This document shows positions 11,601 to 23,600 of a stretch of DNA of 64,000 nucleotides, piece after piece (position 1 is the first letter of the stretch; each line of letters starts with the position of its first letter). Below the pieces are notes generated by a model. The model was not told the DNA's origin. It did not search any database and was given only the letters and a program-made list of their open reading frames with translations. The translations under genes and the position numbers were made by a program. Source of the stretch: Heterobilharzia americana (Eukaryota > Platyhelminthes > Trematoda > Strigeidida > Schistosomatidae); NCBI GenBank assembly GCA_944470555.2, contig OX104130.1:43619491-43683490 (forward strand), given 5' to 3'.

Positions 11601-14600
11601 AAATATAAGTAAAAATTTTATTTTGTATAGAAATACCACGCAAATTTAATGAAGAACGATCTCTGCTGTTAACACATAAAGTGGACTTATCTTATTTATC
11701 TAAAATGCGAAATTGGTATAGCATCAGTCACCACATGAAATAGTGCAACAGCATGATAAAGATATAAAAAAGGATAGGGAGGAAAAACAATAGCCAGACT
11801 ACCAGGAAAGCAGTTTTATGAGATATACTCGGTGCAGTATTCACTGATTTTGCGTTAGATTTTGGCAAGTGAAGAAACATGAAAGCTTTGTAACGGTCAA
11901 CCATCGTCTCGAGTCACCAAGTCTCACGAACGTTTAGACCCCACTCTACAGTCATGGTTTAAAAGCAGATACTAACTCAACATAACCACCATACATTCTA
12001 AAACTCCATGTGATAAACTAATCCCATATCCACATCTTCTAACTAGTCATAGGATCATCAAACAGTGAATGGAATAGAAGCCACTGCAGTGATTTTCCTA
12101 ATATAGATACGAGCAACCGAAGCAGGAGCTCAGGAGTCTGAAATCAGGATAGAAAAGCTTTCCAGTGCTCTCACGTTTTCAATGGCTTTACAGTTGATGT
12201 AGATATGCATTGAAAACTATTTTGAAATCGAAATCAAAGTGTACATAAACTGGGGAAAATGAAGTCGATGGAATGAAATTGTGCAATATAACACATGGCT
12301 ATTTGTGCCACTATTCGGTAACACAAACGTTTACATTTTGATCATCTTCCCTAAGCATTTCCCAAGTAACAAACAGTTCACCGAAAATCTTCAAAACAGC
12401 TGCATAGTACGTCCCACTGACTTTTAGTTCCCAGCTTGCAAGTGACTGAACTGATTAACAAGAGCAATGATTTATTTTTTGGCTTCTATAATTAGTGGCT
12501 AGTACTAAAGTGTCACTGGTGTTTGCGTAGTCACACTTGAAATGCATAAAACAACACGTTTTAATTCTCTTACTTATTTAAGTATGCAAAATAATGCTTA
12601 AGCTAATAAATGCGCTCTCCTAATAATCTGTTCGGCTCGTATGATACTGTAATAACGTAAGGGTTTCTGCCGCAATTAACTGTATGCAAATCGAAAGGCA
12701 ATGTGAGACTTTTAGTTTAAAAAAAACATGAATACAATGTAACGTTTATGTGTTAAACGGCAATAAAATAAAGCTCTTTTGTGGTGTTACCCAAGTCAGG
12801 ATGCTAAAAATAGAATATGAAACACTGTCTTTTAATTACTGTCATGAAATCCAAAATTCAACAAAAACTTTTCATTGAAACAATATTAGGAATATAGGCA
12901 GTTTTCTGCCATCTACCAATGATAGATCTTCTGTTTTTATACTAATTTAGGGTTCAACAAGCGATTAATCCACTTGAAGGGAGAATAAAAGATACAATAC
13001 CTACAAATAATATAAATATTTACCTGAAAAAAGGTGGAATATCGCACTATTTCATGTCATCAACGTTTTGAACAATATGAGTTAAAAGGTTAAACAAATA
13101 GGAATGAATTATACCCTGGCATAATTATTCACCTCTCTCAGTTGCCCAAAAGCATACATCAACGATAGGAAAAGATTTTCTAATTGGAAAAATCTTGATG
13201 AAAGCGGTTAATAAGCTTGAGAAAAGGGTGCGAAACAAGTTGAAACGAAGAATGAAATCACACAGAATACAATATGTCTAAGGTTATTAAAAAAAAGTGT
13301 AGATCCAGGTGTCGGCGAGCTTGGTTCTGAATCTAAGATCTCAATCATCCACTTTGACTGTTGCATAAGCAAAAACCAGTAAGTTCGGGACCAGAAATAT
13401 TCGCATAATCATCACTGAGGACTTCAAGACTCAATCCTGAGACCTAACAAGAAATACGACAAATAATCACACCTTTGATCAGGCGGAAGCAAAACCGAAC
13501 TCAATTAAATAGTGAAGAATCGACATCCCTCAGGAACTGAAGAATAAAAAGAACATCATTGCATTTCCAGCTGATTAAGGCGGCACTAAAGTAGTCAAGG
13601 ATAAAGACGACTACATCAAAAAGGCAGAAGAATTACTCATGGAATAAACGTATATCAACCAACAGAGACAAATCCCATTTAAAAGTTTGATAACCAAATC
13701 ACCAAGACCTTGGAGCAAACTTGTCAAAGCGGGACAAATCACAAAACAAGGGTAATGGCGAACTGAATCCAATGGACCTGTTCTCCTACGTTTCCATGGT
13801 AGACCAAAAATATATAAACCAAACATTCCACTACGACCAACTGTTTCACTCCCAGGAACCCCGACATACAATCTTTCTAAAAAAACTCTTCAGAAAATTA
13901 AAACATTTGGTAAACTTGTGCGACCACTCTATCAACTCTTTGACACAGTTTTTGGAAAAGTACAAGCATATTCATACTGACAACGACGAAATGATGGTGT
14001 CTTTCGACGTCACAGCTCCATACACCTCAACTGAACCAAAACTGGCTAGGGATACAATGACTCTTCTCCCCAACAATGATACACACCTCTCGGAACACAC
14101 GCAACTACAATGTTTAAGTTTGGTGGAATTAACTGATTTATCCCTTACAACATATTTTCAATTTAAAGGCAAACTCTACAAACAGAGAAAGGAAATAGCA
14201 ATAGGATCGTCGATATCAAGACTAATTGCAGAAGCAATAAGGCAAAGACTGGAAACTATGGTATTGTCGTTGATCAAACCAAAACTTTGGATTCGATGTA
14301 CAGAAGACACGTTTGTCAACATCCAAAGAAAGGAAGTGAAAAACATTTTCGACAACATCAAATTCACAAATGAAGAGGAATTAAATAACAAACTTGTATT
14401 TTTAGATGTTGTGGTCATTAGAACGGATTTGGGGAAATCGGAAACTGAAGTGTACAGAAAACCAACTCATACTGATCAAATCCTCAACTACAGTAGAAAC
14501 AACCTAAAAGCGTACGCAGCCAGTTGTATAAAAGCATTGTTCGAAAGAGCGAAGATACATTGTAGTGCATCAACACTGCGAAGAAAAGAAAACTATTTGA

Positions 14601-17600
14601 TGTCTGTTTTCGAGAAGAACGGTTACCCATGTAACTTCATCAAAAGATGTTTACGTAATTCGTTATCAACCAAGAAGTCAACCTCGAGAGGTAACAAACG
14701 GACTGTCCTAATCTACACGAAGAACGTCTCAGAGATCACTGCTGGATTATTGAAGCCTTTTGGAATTGCTGTATCTCACAAGCCCAAAAAATATCTTTAC
14801 TCTCTGCTATGCAGGCCGAAAGATAGAATAGGAAAGGAAGACAAACTGGATATTATCTACCAAACAAACTGCAGAAACTGTGAGAAACACTACATCGGAC
14901 AGAATGGTCGCCCTCTTAGCATCCATCTACATGAACATCAATTAGCAGTGAAGCGTCATGCTATATCTTTAATCATATCAATCCATACAGACAACTGTGG
15001 ACAGGAATTTGACTGGGGAAATATGAAAAATACAAAGAATGTCAGAGAATTCTTACAATCTTAGTATTCAGGTCAGTCAACAATCAAAAGACATATTGAC
15101 ATAGACTCAATCTACCAACCAATAAGAAACAACAAGAAGGTCAAATTTCAGGTCATTAGGACAACCGATCAATATAAACATGAAGACAATGGATAAGACC
15201 TTGGCAGAAACAACCAATCACACACAAGGCCATCAGGACAAGCTCCCAAATAATTTGGAGAGAAAACCTTGTGGTTCGCTTCTTTCTGAAGTTTGTGTTG
15301 ACGGTGTTGTCTAGAATGACGATGAAAGCTCCACGATTTAGCAATTTAGCTCAGAGAACACAACACCATCAAAATTATCCCCCTAACATACAAATATTCT
15401 ATATCATTTATGATTCACTTGAAATATGGCAGGTTGGTTAACAAAGTGCATCGTTGACAGATATTTGAGATGAGCTGGACGCCGCTTAAACTTCGATTTC
15501 ATGACACGGGCAATAAAGGACTTTACCTCCTTGAAAATTTCAGGACACTGTACAGAAGCCGAATACATCGCACTAAAAAAACTTACATTCGTAAGACAGT
15601 AAATAATTCAACGTCAAAAGATCTACTTACCGCCTAAACACACCCAGCAAAATTCATAATGGCATATTGAGCATTTCTAAAGTGAATACACATAATAAAA
15701 TCAATGCTATAAAAAAGAATAGCCTTGAAAATTAACAAAAACAAAATCCTAGCAAATTAATAGTCGCACTCGCCAAATATCATGTAAACGATCTTGTCTT
15801 TCTATTCACGAATAATTTCATCATTTATGTGAGTTTTGAAATCAAAGTACACTGAACCTTCAAAAGACAATCTGCTTTAGTGACCTAGTAGTCTACTTAC
15901 AGTAAATATGAAAAAAGGTATTTAGTAATGATAAAGACAAAAACTCATAACTGCTAGAAGGGAATTCGTCAACATTCAGATTGCTCTTACATTTGGATTC
16001 CAAAGTAGTCATGCAAAAGAATGAAATTATTGTAATATGCGTTCCAATTATAGGTAGCTAAATGATAAGATATAAATAATAATATTCAATGGAAAATTCC
16101 CATATTAAAATAGAACGAAGATTTAGCACTCAAGGGAATTTAATAATGCTGCGCAATAGTGATTATAAGTATCGGAGAAAAAAATGAGTCTATTATTGAT
16201 CACTAGGGTCACGTTATTAATATAACATCCAGCATCAAGATAAAATATTTCTCAAGACAGAAGGAGATCACTGGAGAAAGTAAAGTCGATACATATAAAT
16301 ACGACTGCACAACTTTGGTAAGTGACATCGTCGAAGAAACAATGTGTTTTGTTAAAATTTTATTCCATAGGTAAATATTAATCCGTAGTATTTTAAGCAT
16401 AAAAGATGTTGTAACTCGATGACAATGTACTTGTTAGCGTTGGAGCAATCAATTGCTCTCGCGTGGCCAATTAATGTATGTAATGCAGTCCTACAGGAGG
16501 TCAATTGAGGACCGAATAGCTCAGAGGTAAAGTCGCTGACTACAACAATAAGTGACACGGGTCCGAATCTCAGGTGTCCCATCGAGGTTGAAGATACACC
16601 TCGCTAACGAGTGTCAACAAGCACGACACCTACGTCTAGAAATCTTAACGATTACCACTAACTAACTAATACCCATCAATGCGCGCCGCGATACTGAGCT
16701 TTCCAGCTTGGTGGTCACATTGCAAAAATGACCGGTAGAATTCGGTCAGCATTCCGGACAAAATATGAAATTGGTTACCCTCACTTGATCAATCACTGTA
16801 TAGAACGAACTATATCGCAGCATACTCGTTCTTAGATAGATGGTCGGATATCTCGCTAGTCAGCGTCACAGATGACGCAAGTCGGCCTCTTACGTCCGAA
16901 CTGATATTTCTTCGGCAACCATTTACGCCTATGCGAATCCCTAAGCAAATGAAGTGATCGATGCATTCAACCACTTCACTACCTATCATCTAGTTGTATA
17001 CCAGTCATGTAGCATCTTCTAACATCTGAAAGGTGTGAAACGCGTGCCAAACATACTTAGATTTCCGCTTAACGCTTCCAGAAGACCTTGCATTTTGTCA
17101 GCACCTTCACCTAAAAGAATAATATTGTCTGCAAAGTCCAAGTCAACCAGATAACCTTCAAGGTTTAGATCAATCCCTGTGAAGTCAGAAGTACCTAAGG
17201 TTGTGCCCATTAATACGTCTGTAATGAAGTAAAATAGGAACGGTGCCAGTAGGCATCCCTGGTGGACACCGCCAGTTGTTATCAATTCACATGTCGACTC
17301 TCTATAAACCCTGACACGGCTGTGTGAGTTTGAGTAGAGAGCTTTTATCATAGTCATACACTGTCACAACGCTTCGCGCTCGACAGAGTCAGATGCCACC
17401 TTCAGGTCAAGAAATATGACGTATGTCGCCCGTAAGTAGGCCTGTGTTCAATGGCCTGTCGAAGCGTGAAAATATGATCGATGCACTCCCGTCCAGGTCA
17501 AAAACTTGCCTTCTCGATTGTGCTATTCTCGAACTTCAGACAGGTGTCGGTTAACTACTGCTTGGGTATTTTGGTAGGTTGCTATTTCATTTTAGTCTAG

Positions 17601-20600
17601 TTATTAGAAATGTCACACAGCCAAACAGCCATCACTTACTGCATATCGTTCCGGACGTAATTTATTTTCCCTATTCATATCATGTGATATGAATATAGAT
17701 AATAAATTATATTCAAAACGGTCTGCAGTAAATGATAATGTCTCACTGTGTCACATTTTTAACAAACAGACTAATAAGTCGGTTAACTATAGATCTTAGG
17801 ATACTGGAAACAATACCAATAAATTAATCCTCCTATGGATGTCACAAAAAGACTTCTGACCCTTCTTAGACTGAGATGATCCGTGAAGCAGACCAATATG
17901 ACAGAACCGCGTCTGATTTCCATACACTACCTAGTACCTCCGTCACTTTAGGCAGCGATTTTCTACCTCCATCCTTGAAAATGTCAGCTGGTAAACTGTC
18001 GGGTCATGCTGCTTTAGATCATTCCAGGTACGATACAGCTTTCTCAACTTCAAGGAGGATTGATGGACTGATATCTGCGCCCCATCCACGTTCAGGCTGG
18101 ATGTTGGGCAACTTAAGCGTTGTTGAGGGCCAGTTTAGATGTGATTCAAAGTATTCTACCCAACGTTCTAGCTGCCTGTCCTGGATGTTTATCAGCAGCC
18201 TATCCTTTTCAGTGATGGCTTCACTAACCATCGTCTTCTTCTTGCTGGTATTCTTAATAAAACTAAATAATTGCCGACTGTTACCTAACGCAGATGCCTT
18301 CTCCATCTCTCTTGCGATCATTGCGAAGACTATTGGTCAATTTACGTTCAAGTTTCCTTCGTTCTTCATCGTTGTCAGAGCCAGTTGGAATCAGTCTTCT
18401 CGCATCAATCGGTTCCGATAAAGTTGTGGAAATACGATGACGTTTGTTAACCTTCGGGTGTAGGTTACCAACTGTCTTTACCGCTGTTTTTACAGCAGAC
18501 GTAATATCACACCAGGTTTCTTCAGGATGAGCATTGCTGTCACGTTCAGATAAGGGCTTAGCTAACTGCTCTCTAAATGCATACTCAGTGTCCTCATATT
18601 CCTATCAACTATAGACAGGCTTCACTATCGCCTGTTTCCTGCTACCAGTAAGGCACAAACATACCAACACGTACTACTGCGTGATCGGAGTCCAAACTGA
18701 TAACTCCATAAAGACCGGCGATCCTCCACCGATCCTCTCCAACGACGGCTTATAGCAATGTGGTCCATCTGTGTCCATTATTAATTTGAAGTCAGTGGAC
18801 GCTATGTGAGTCAGTGACTCTCTTTATGCCTGAAGTTAGTGTTGGTCAGAAACAAGCTATTGTCGGAATAAAGTCGAAACAGACAGTCACAGCTGTCGGT
18901 TCGCTGACATGGAATTCCGTAAATCCTTCGCAGATGCCCTTCCGATTGGCCCAGCTTCCCTATTTCAGCGTTAGAGTCACTTGCTAGTATGACTATGCCT
19001 GAAAGCTTTGCAAAATTAACAGATGATCATAGAATTCATCCTTTGCATCATTCGAACTGCAGTCGATGATGCGCAGGCGGAAATTATGGATAGCCACTAG
19101 TTGGTCTCACGATCCTTCTTGGTTTTTACAGATTCATTCAGCCAAAAAGCGCATAGCCACCTGCTGACTAGTATCCAGTTGAGGAACTAACTTTCTGCTC
19201 TACAATTCAAGGTGATGTCTACACCGGTGAGTTCACAAGAGCCAGACAGTGCGTCTCCGGATAATCATGAGGTGATTTTTGAAGATTCACTATGGTCAGG
19301 TGAGATCAATCTAATAACCACACTCGGATCCTCTTTGCGTGTCTCAGAAATAAAGCATACATCCATGGTTTGAAATTCTACAGTTCTAGTGAGAGATGCC
19401 TACTGTTCAATTTGGCACACAGTTGGAATCTTAAAAGGCGTCAATATGAAATTAGCAGAGGTTATTAATAGGCTACGAATGAAGTTTTGATGGCCACGAA
19501 GAGAAAGGTTGAGGAAGCGTTAAGAGGCTCAATATTAATATAACGACGTGGAGACAAAAGAGAAGACAGAGTTATAAAGGACAAGCTTTATTTGATTGGA
19601 ACTTAGTAAATAACGTTTGGAAAAAAAATTCCTCCAACATAATTCTGTTTAGGCAAATGAAGCCATATAGCATATAAGCAACTAGGAACACGATGATACC
19701 TCGCAAACATTTGTACGGAAATAGGAGCCAAAATTCAGGAAATTAATATTGTGGGACAACAAAAGCGCCTTCGAAACAGACATACAAACAACATTATTAT
19801 CTAGCCTACGGGTTCCTACTGGAACGTAAGGCTTCAGCAGCACGTCTCCATTGCATTCTGTTCTCTGCAGTCTTTTCAACCTGGTTCCACGACTGCTAAT
19901 AAGCTTTCATTTTTTCCTCGCACCATCTCCTCCATGTCATCCTCACCTCGGACGCCCAACTCGTCGTCTCCCCTTTGGATTCCACGCAACGGCCTGGCCT
20001 GACACGCGATGTCTCCGAATGGTCTTCTCAGTGCATGCCCAATCAATCTCCACTTCCTTCTGCATATTTGTTGGGCGGTAGCTTCTCAGTTGCTTCGTTG
20101 CCAGCCAGCCAGAGTCCCTTGTTCCCTATTCTTTCCGGCCATCTGATCTTCACTATCGAGTGGGCGTAGGCCGCAGCTTTTGATGAATGCCTGTTGTTTG
20201 TTGGAAATCCCTTTCGTAACGCGCCAAGTTTTTAAACCATATTGAAGCACTGATTTGATTAAATTTGGTGTTGAAAATCCGGATCTTGTTCACGCCTTAT
20301 GCTGAGTGCAGAAGATCTCCACACTGGTTTCAGATTAATGAAGGAAGGCCTGTCTTGTTTTTCCAATCCTGGCTTGGACGCCTTCATCTGTGCCGCCTGT
20401 AGTTGAAACAGTGCTGCCTAGGTAGGTGAAAGAGGCTACTTTCTTTAGGTTTCTCCTGTTGATGGTGATTGGTGCTTGTGGTTGTTGGTTGGGTACCTTC
20501 ATCACCTCTGTCTTCTCTACGTTCACTTGAAGTCCCGTCTTCACTGCCTCTTCTGTCAACTTGTTGGTTTCTGCATGTAGATCCTCGAGTTTGTGCGACA

Positions 20601-23600
20601 TTAGACATAAATCATCGGTGAAATCCAAATCTTCTAGAGTCTTTTCACCAGTCCAGCGTATGCCCATCTTCTCATAGCTCCTCACAGTTTGCTGTATGAT
20701 TCAGTCCAGTCCAGTCCAGTCAAGTCAAGTCAAGTCGATCACAATCAGGAAGATCATCGGTGATAGTAGGCGGCAGCCTCGTCTCACTCCTGTCTTCACT
20801 TCAAAGGCGTCACTGAGCTTTCCATTGTGAATCACCTGCCATGCAGCATCGTCATACAGCTATTGAATGAGGTTGATAAAGGTTTGTGGTATTCCGCAGT
20901 GTTGAGGCAGTTTCCAAATCAATTCTCGATCGACGTTATCGAAGGCTTTTTCAAAGTCAATGAAGTTGAGGTAGGGGGTTGACTGACATTCTATACTCTG
21001 TTCTATGATGATGCGTAGTGTTGCTATTTGGTCCGCACATGATTTGTGCTTCCTGAAGCCAGCGCCTCTTTTAATCTCTCCGGGATGAGCGGCTTAATAT
21101 TTTGCTTGTTTTGGGTGGACAGGAGCGTGATTCCGCACCAGTTCTTGCAAGGACTTAGGTCGCCCTTCTTCGCGAGTTTGACAAGGTAACCCATCTTCCA
21201 ATCGCCAGGTACCTTCCCTTCCTTCCAGATCTTCTGCAATAGTGGTGTGAGCATGTCCGTTGTTGTCTCTGCGTCTGCTCTGAGTGCTTCTGGTGGGATT
21301 CCATCTGCTCCTGCTGCTTTCCCAGATTTCAGCAACTTTATGGCGTTCACGACTTCGACTTTTGTCGGAGGGCTTGTGTTCACTGGCAATTCTGTGGCTG
21401 CTGGTAATATTTCTGGACGAGTTGTAGGTGGTGGTGATGGTGGTGGAAGTCGATTCAAGAGTTTTTCGAAGTGGTCAGCCCATCGTTTCCTTTGTTTCTC
21501 CTCCTTGATGTTAACTAAGTTTCCTTCACTATCTTTCATTGGTTTCATCTGCATTGATCTCTTCCCAGATAGTAACCTAGTTATTTGATATAGTGTTGTC
21601 AGGTCTCTGTCCCTCCTACCTGCAGCTTAATCTGCTTAACTTGCCAGTGTGTCGTAAAAGTGTCTTTTGTCTTTCCGTGCACTCTTCTTCACTTCTTTTT
21701 CCAGTGTAGTGTTTCATAGGTTGTGTTCAGTTCCTCTTTTCGTTGTTCATCCCTGCACTGCACTGCACTGCACTGCACTGCACTGGTTCATCTTCTGCTT
21801 CACCATCTTCCTCTCCTTGCTCTATCAGCTTCCTTGTATCCGTGGAGATCCATTTGTTGTCTTGATTCTTCTTCCTTCCCAATACGGTTATGCAGGTTTC
21901 TTTCCACATCTCTTTCAAACAGTTCCAGTGTTCTCCCATGCAGGTTTCTTCAGGGATGTTGCTTAATGTCTCCCATTTTTTCCTGATGACTGACGTGAAG
22001 AACTCCTTTGTAGCTTCGTCCTTCAGTTCACTTTCTGTTCTGGGTGTTCAACTTGAACTGTCGTCTATCATCACCAGCTCCTTTGAAGGCCTTCAGCTTG
22101 ATTTTGAAGGTTCCTTGCACTACATAGTGAGTGGTCTGAACCTACATCTGCTCCCCTTCTTGATCGGATCTTGTGTCCAGTAGGCTGACTGCATCTCCAC
22201 TTTCTTCACACTAAGATGAAGTCGATCTGATTTTTAGTGTGTCCATCTGGTGAAATCCATGTCGCTCGCTTTGTGAGTATCCTTGTGCTTGTACACACTG
22301 CCTCCAATCATCAAATCATCAAATGCACAGAAGTCTCCAAACACTTCTCCATTCTCGTTCATCATTTCACCGAGCACTACTCGACCCATGATAAGTTCTC
22401 TTCCTGTGTTGTCTGCTCCCAGTTTCGCATTCATGTCATCCCACCCATTAGAATGGATTTCGATGTCACCACCTGGGGTCTGATTCCGTACTGATTGCAG
22501 TTGTCTACAAAATTCCTCCCCCTTCTCTTGATCTGCATTATTTGTAGGTACATACCGTAGCATTGTATGATTGTCACTTTCCTTTCTTTTGAGTTGAATC
22601 TTGCTGTCATCATCCTGGAGGAAATTGGTTCCCACTACATGACAACCTTCGATGCTCTTGGGGACATCATGATAGCCACTCCAAAACTCAGTGTGCTCGT
22701 GGTTGTCTTCCAGGTGACAATATCGGAGTGGATGATTGACTCTCCAGTTGACAGTTTGGAGAGTCCACTTCCATTCCATCTACTTTCGCAGACTCCAAGC
22801 ACTTCTTTCCCACACCTTCTCATCTCTTCGGCAATCTGGGCAGCCTTGCTAGCTTCAAATATTGTGCGGACATTTCGTGTTCCCATGTTTACTTTCGCTT
22901 TCATCGAGAGAAGACACATCGGTCAATTGGCTTCCCGAAGGCTTTCACCAACCGGCGTCATTCCGTCTCCTCGATTCCAGCAAGGAATAAGTTCATTTTT
23001 ATTTTTTATATTTGCTTTGTGCTTTGAAGTTTCTTTAGCGATTCGATTGACTTTACGGCGTAGGATTGCTAGTTCTATGCGTAAACCTTCCCTCCTTATC
23101 CGGGCTTAGGACCGGTTAGTAACTAGTGAACTAGTTAACTAGGCGAGGTTCTACACAAATATGGAAAGTTAATATGTTTTTTCAGTTCGTCATAGTGATG
23201 CATTGTGTTGGAAACGTATACTTATCGGTAATCAGTTTATATAACGGAATAAGGTAAAAAATCATACGTTTTAATAGATGCTATTGCTATCATTCAAATT
23301 TTAGTTTAATAGTCTCCGAGTATGCGCAAATATTTATAATAAGTAACCCCAGTATGGTAGCATTCAATCTTTTTGGTAGATTCCATATACTTTGTCAAAG
23401 ATTTCCACCATATGTTGAAAAACCAGGATATCTGGTAATGACAAATATTTAGAGTTTGTAATCAGGTACGTGCTTTATTATGCTAGTTAGTTAGAACGTT
23501 TTTGCTACGCTAGTATTTTAAAATGAATGCACCGTTTATCTCCTAATATAACTTTAGTCACCTCTGACTATAATTATCTACTGTTTGAATATCCTAACAA

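Larger units (their letters stand above)
11540..15630 (-). other. ARIH2 intron 6, 4.1 kb
   Basis: It contains a Penelope-like element at 13551-15115. The stretches 11540-13550 and 15116-15630 are AT-rich with no recognisable coding sequence. Confidence 0.8.
16795..19570 (-). mobile_element. Non-LTR element of family F2, copy a
   Basis: Minus-strand order: endonuclease remnants (about 19440-18600), endonuclease-RT linker (18321-18019), RT (17557-17019) and the 3' part (17018-16795). It is collinear with the best F2 copy at 41690-45400. It is heavily decayed by stops and is split in the RT region by a foldback element with 12-bp direct repeats. The type resembles endonuclease-reverse transcriptases common in trematodes; I do not assign a clade. 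Confidence 0.8.
19757..23151 (-). mobile_element. RTE-like retrotransposon copy A
   Basis: 3.4 kb with its 5' end at 23151. It has an AP-type endonuclease followed by RT, as in the RTE clade (the SR2 type of schistosomes). It is near-identical to copy B at a constant offset of 5080 bases across the whole length; I noticed only single-base differences near the 5' end. Coding is broken by a stop after FTRWTH in the endonuclease, a frameshift from the CACTG tract (21756-21785, 6 units), a stop after STNHVRTK, and a second pentamer array at 20700-20735. Confidence 0.9.

Noticed and set aside
17876..18421. 181-codon plus-strand frame
   Set aside because: It lies antisense to the F2 endonuclease-RT linker on the minus strand and has no motif of its own.
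22567..23109. 180-codon plus-strand frame repeated at 27647-28189
   Set aside because: Antisense shadow of the RTE-like endonuclease; its conservation is explained by near-identity of copies A and B.
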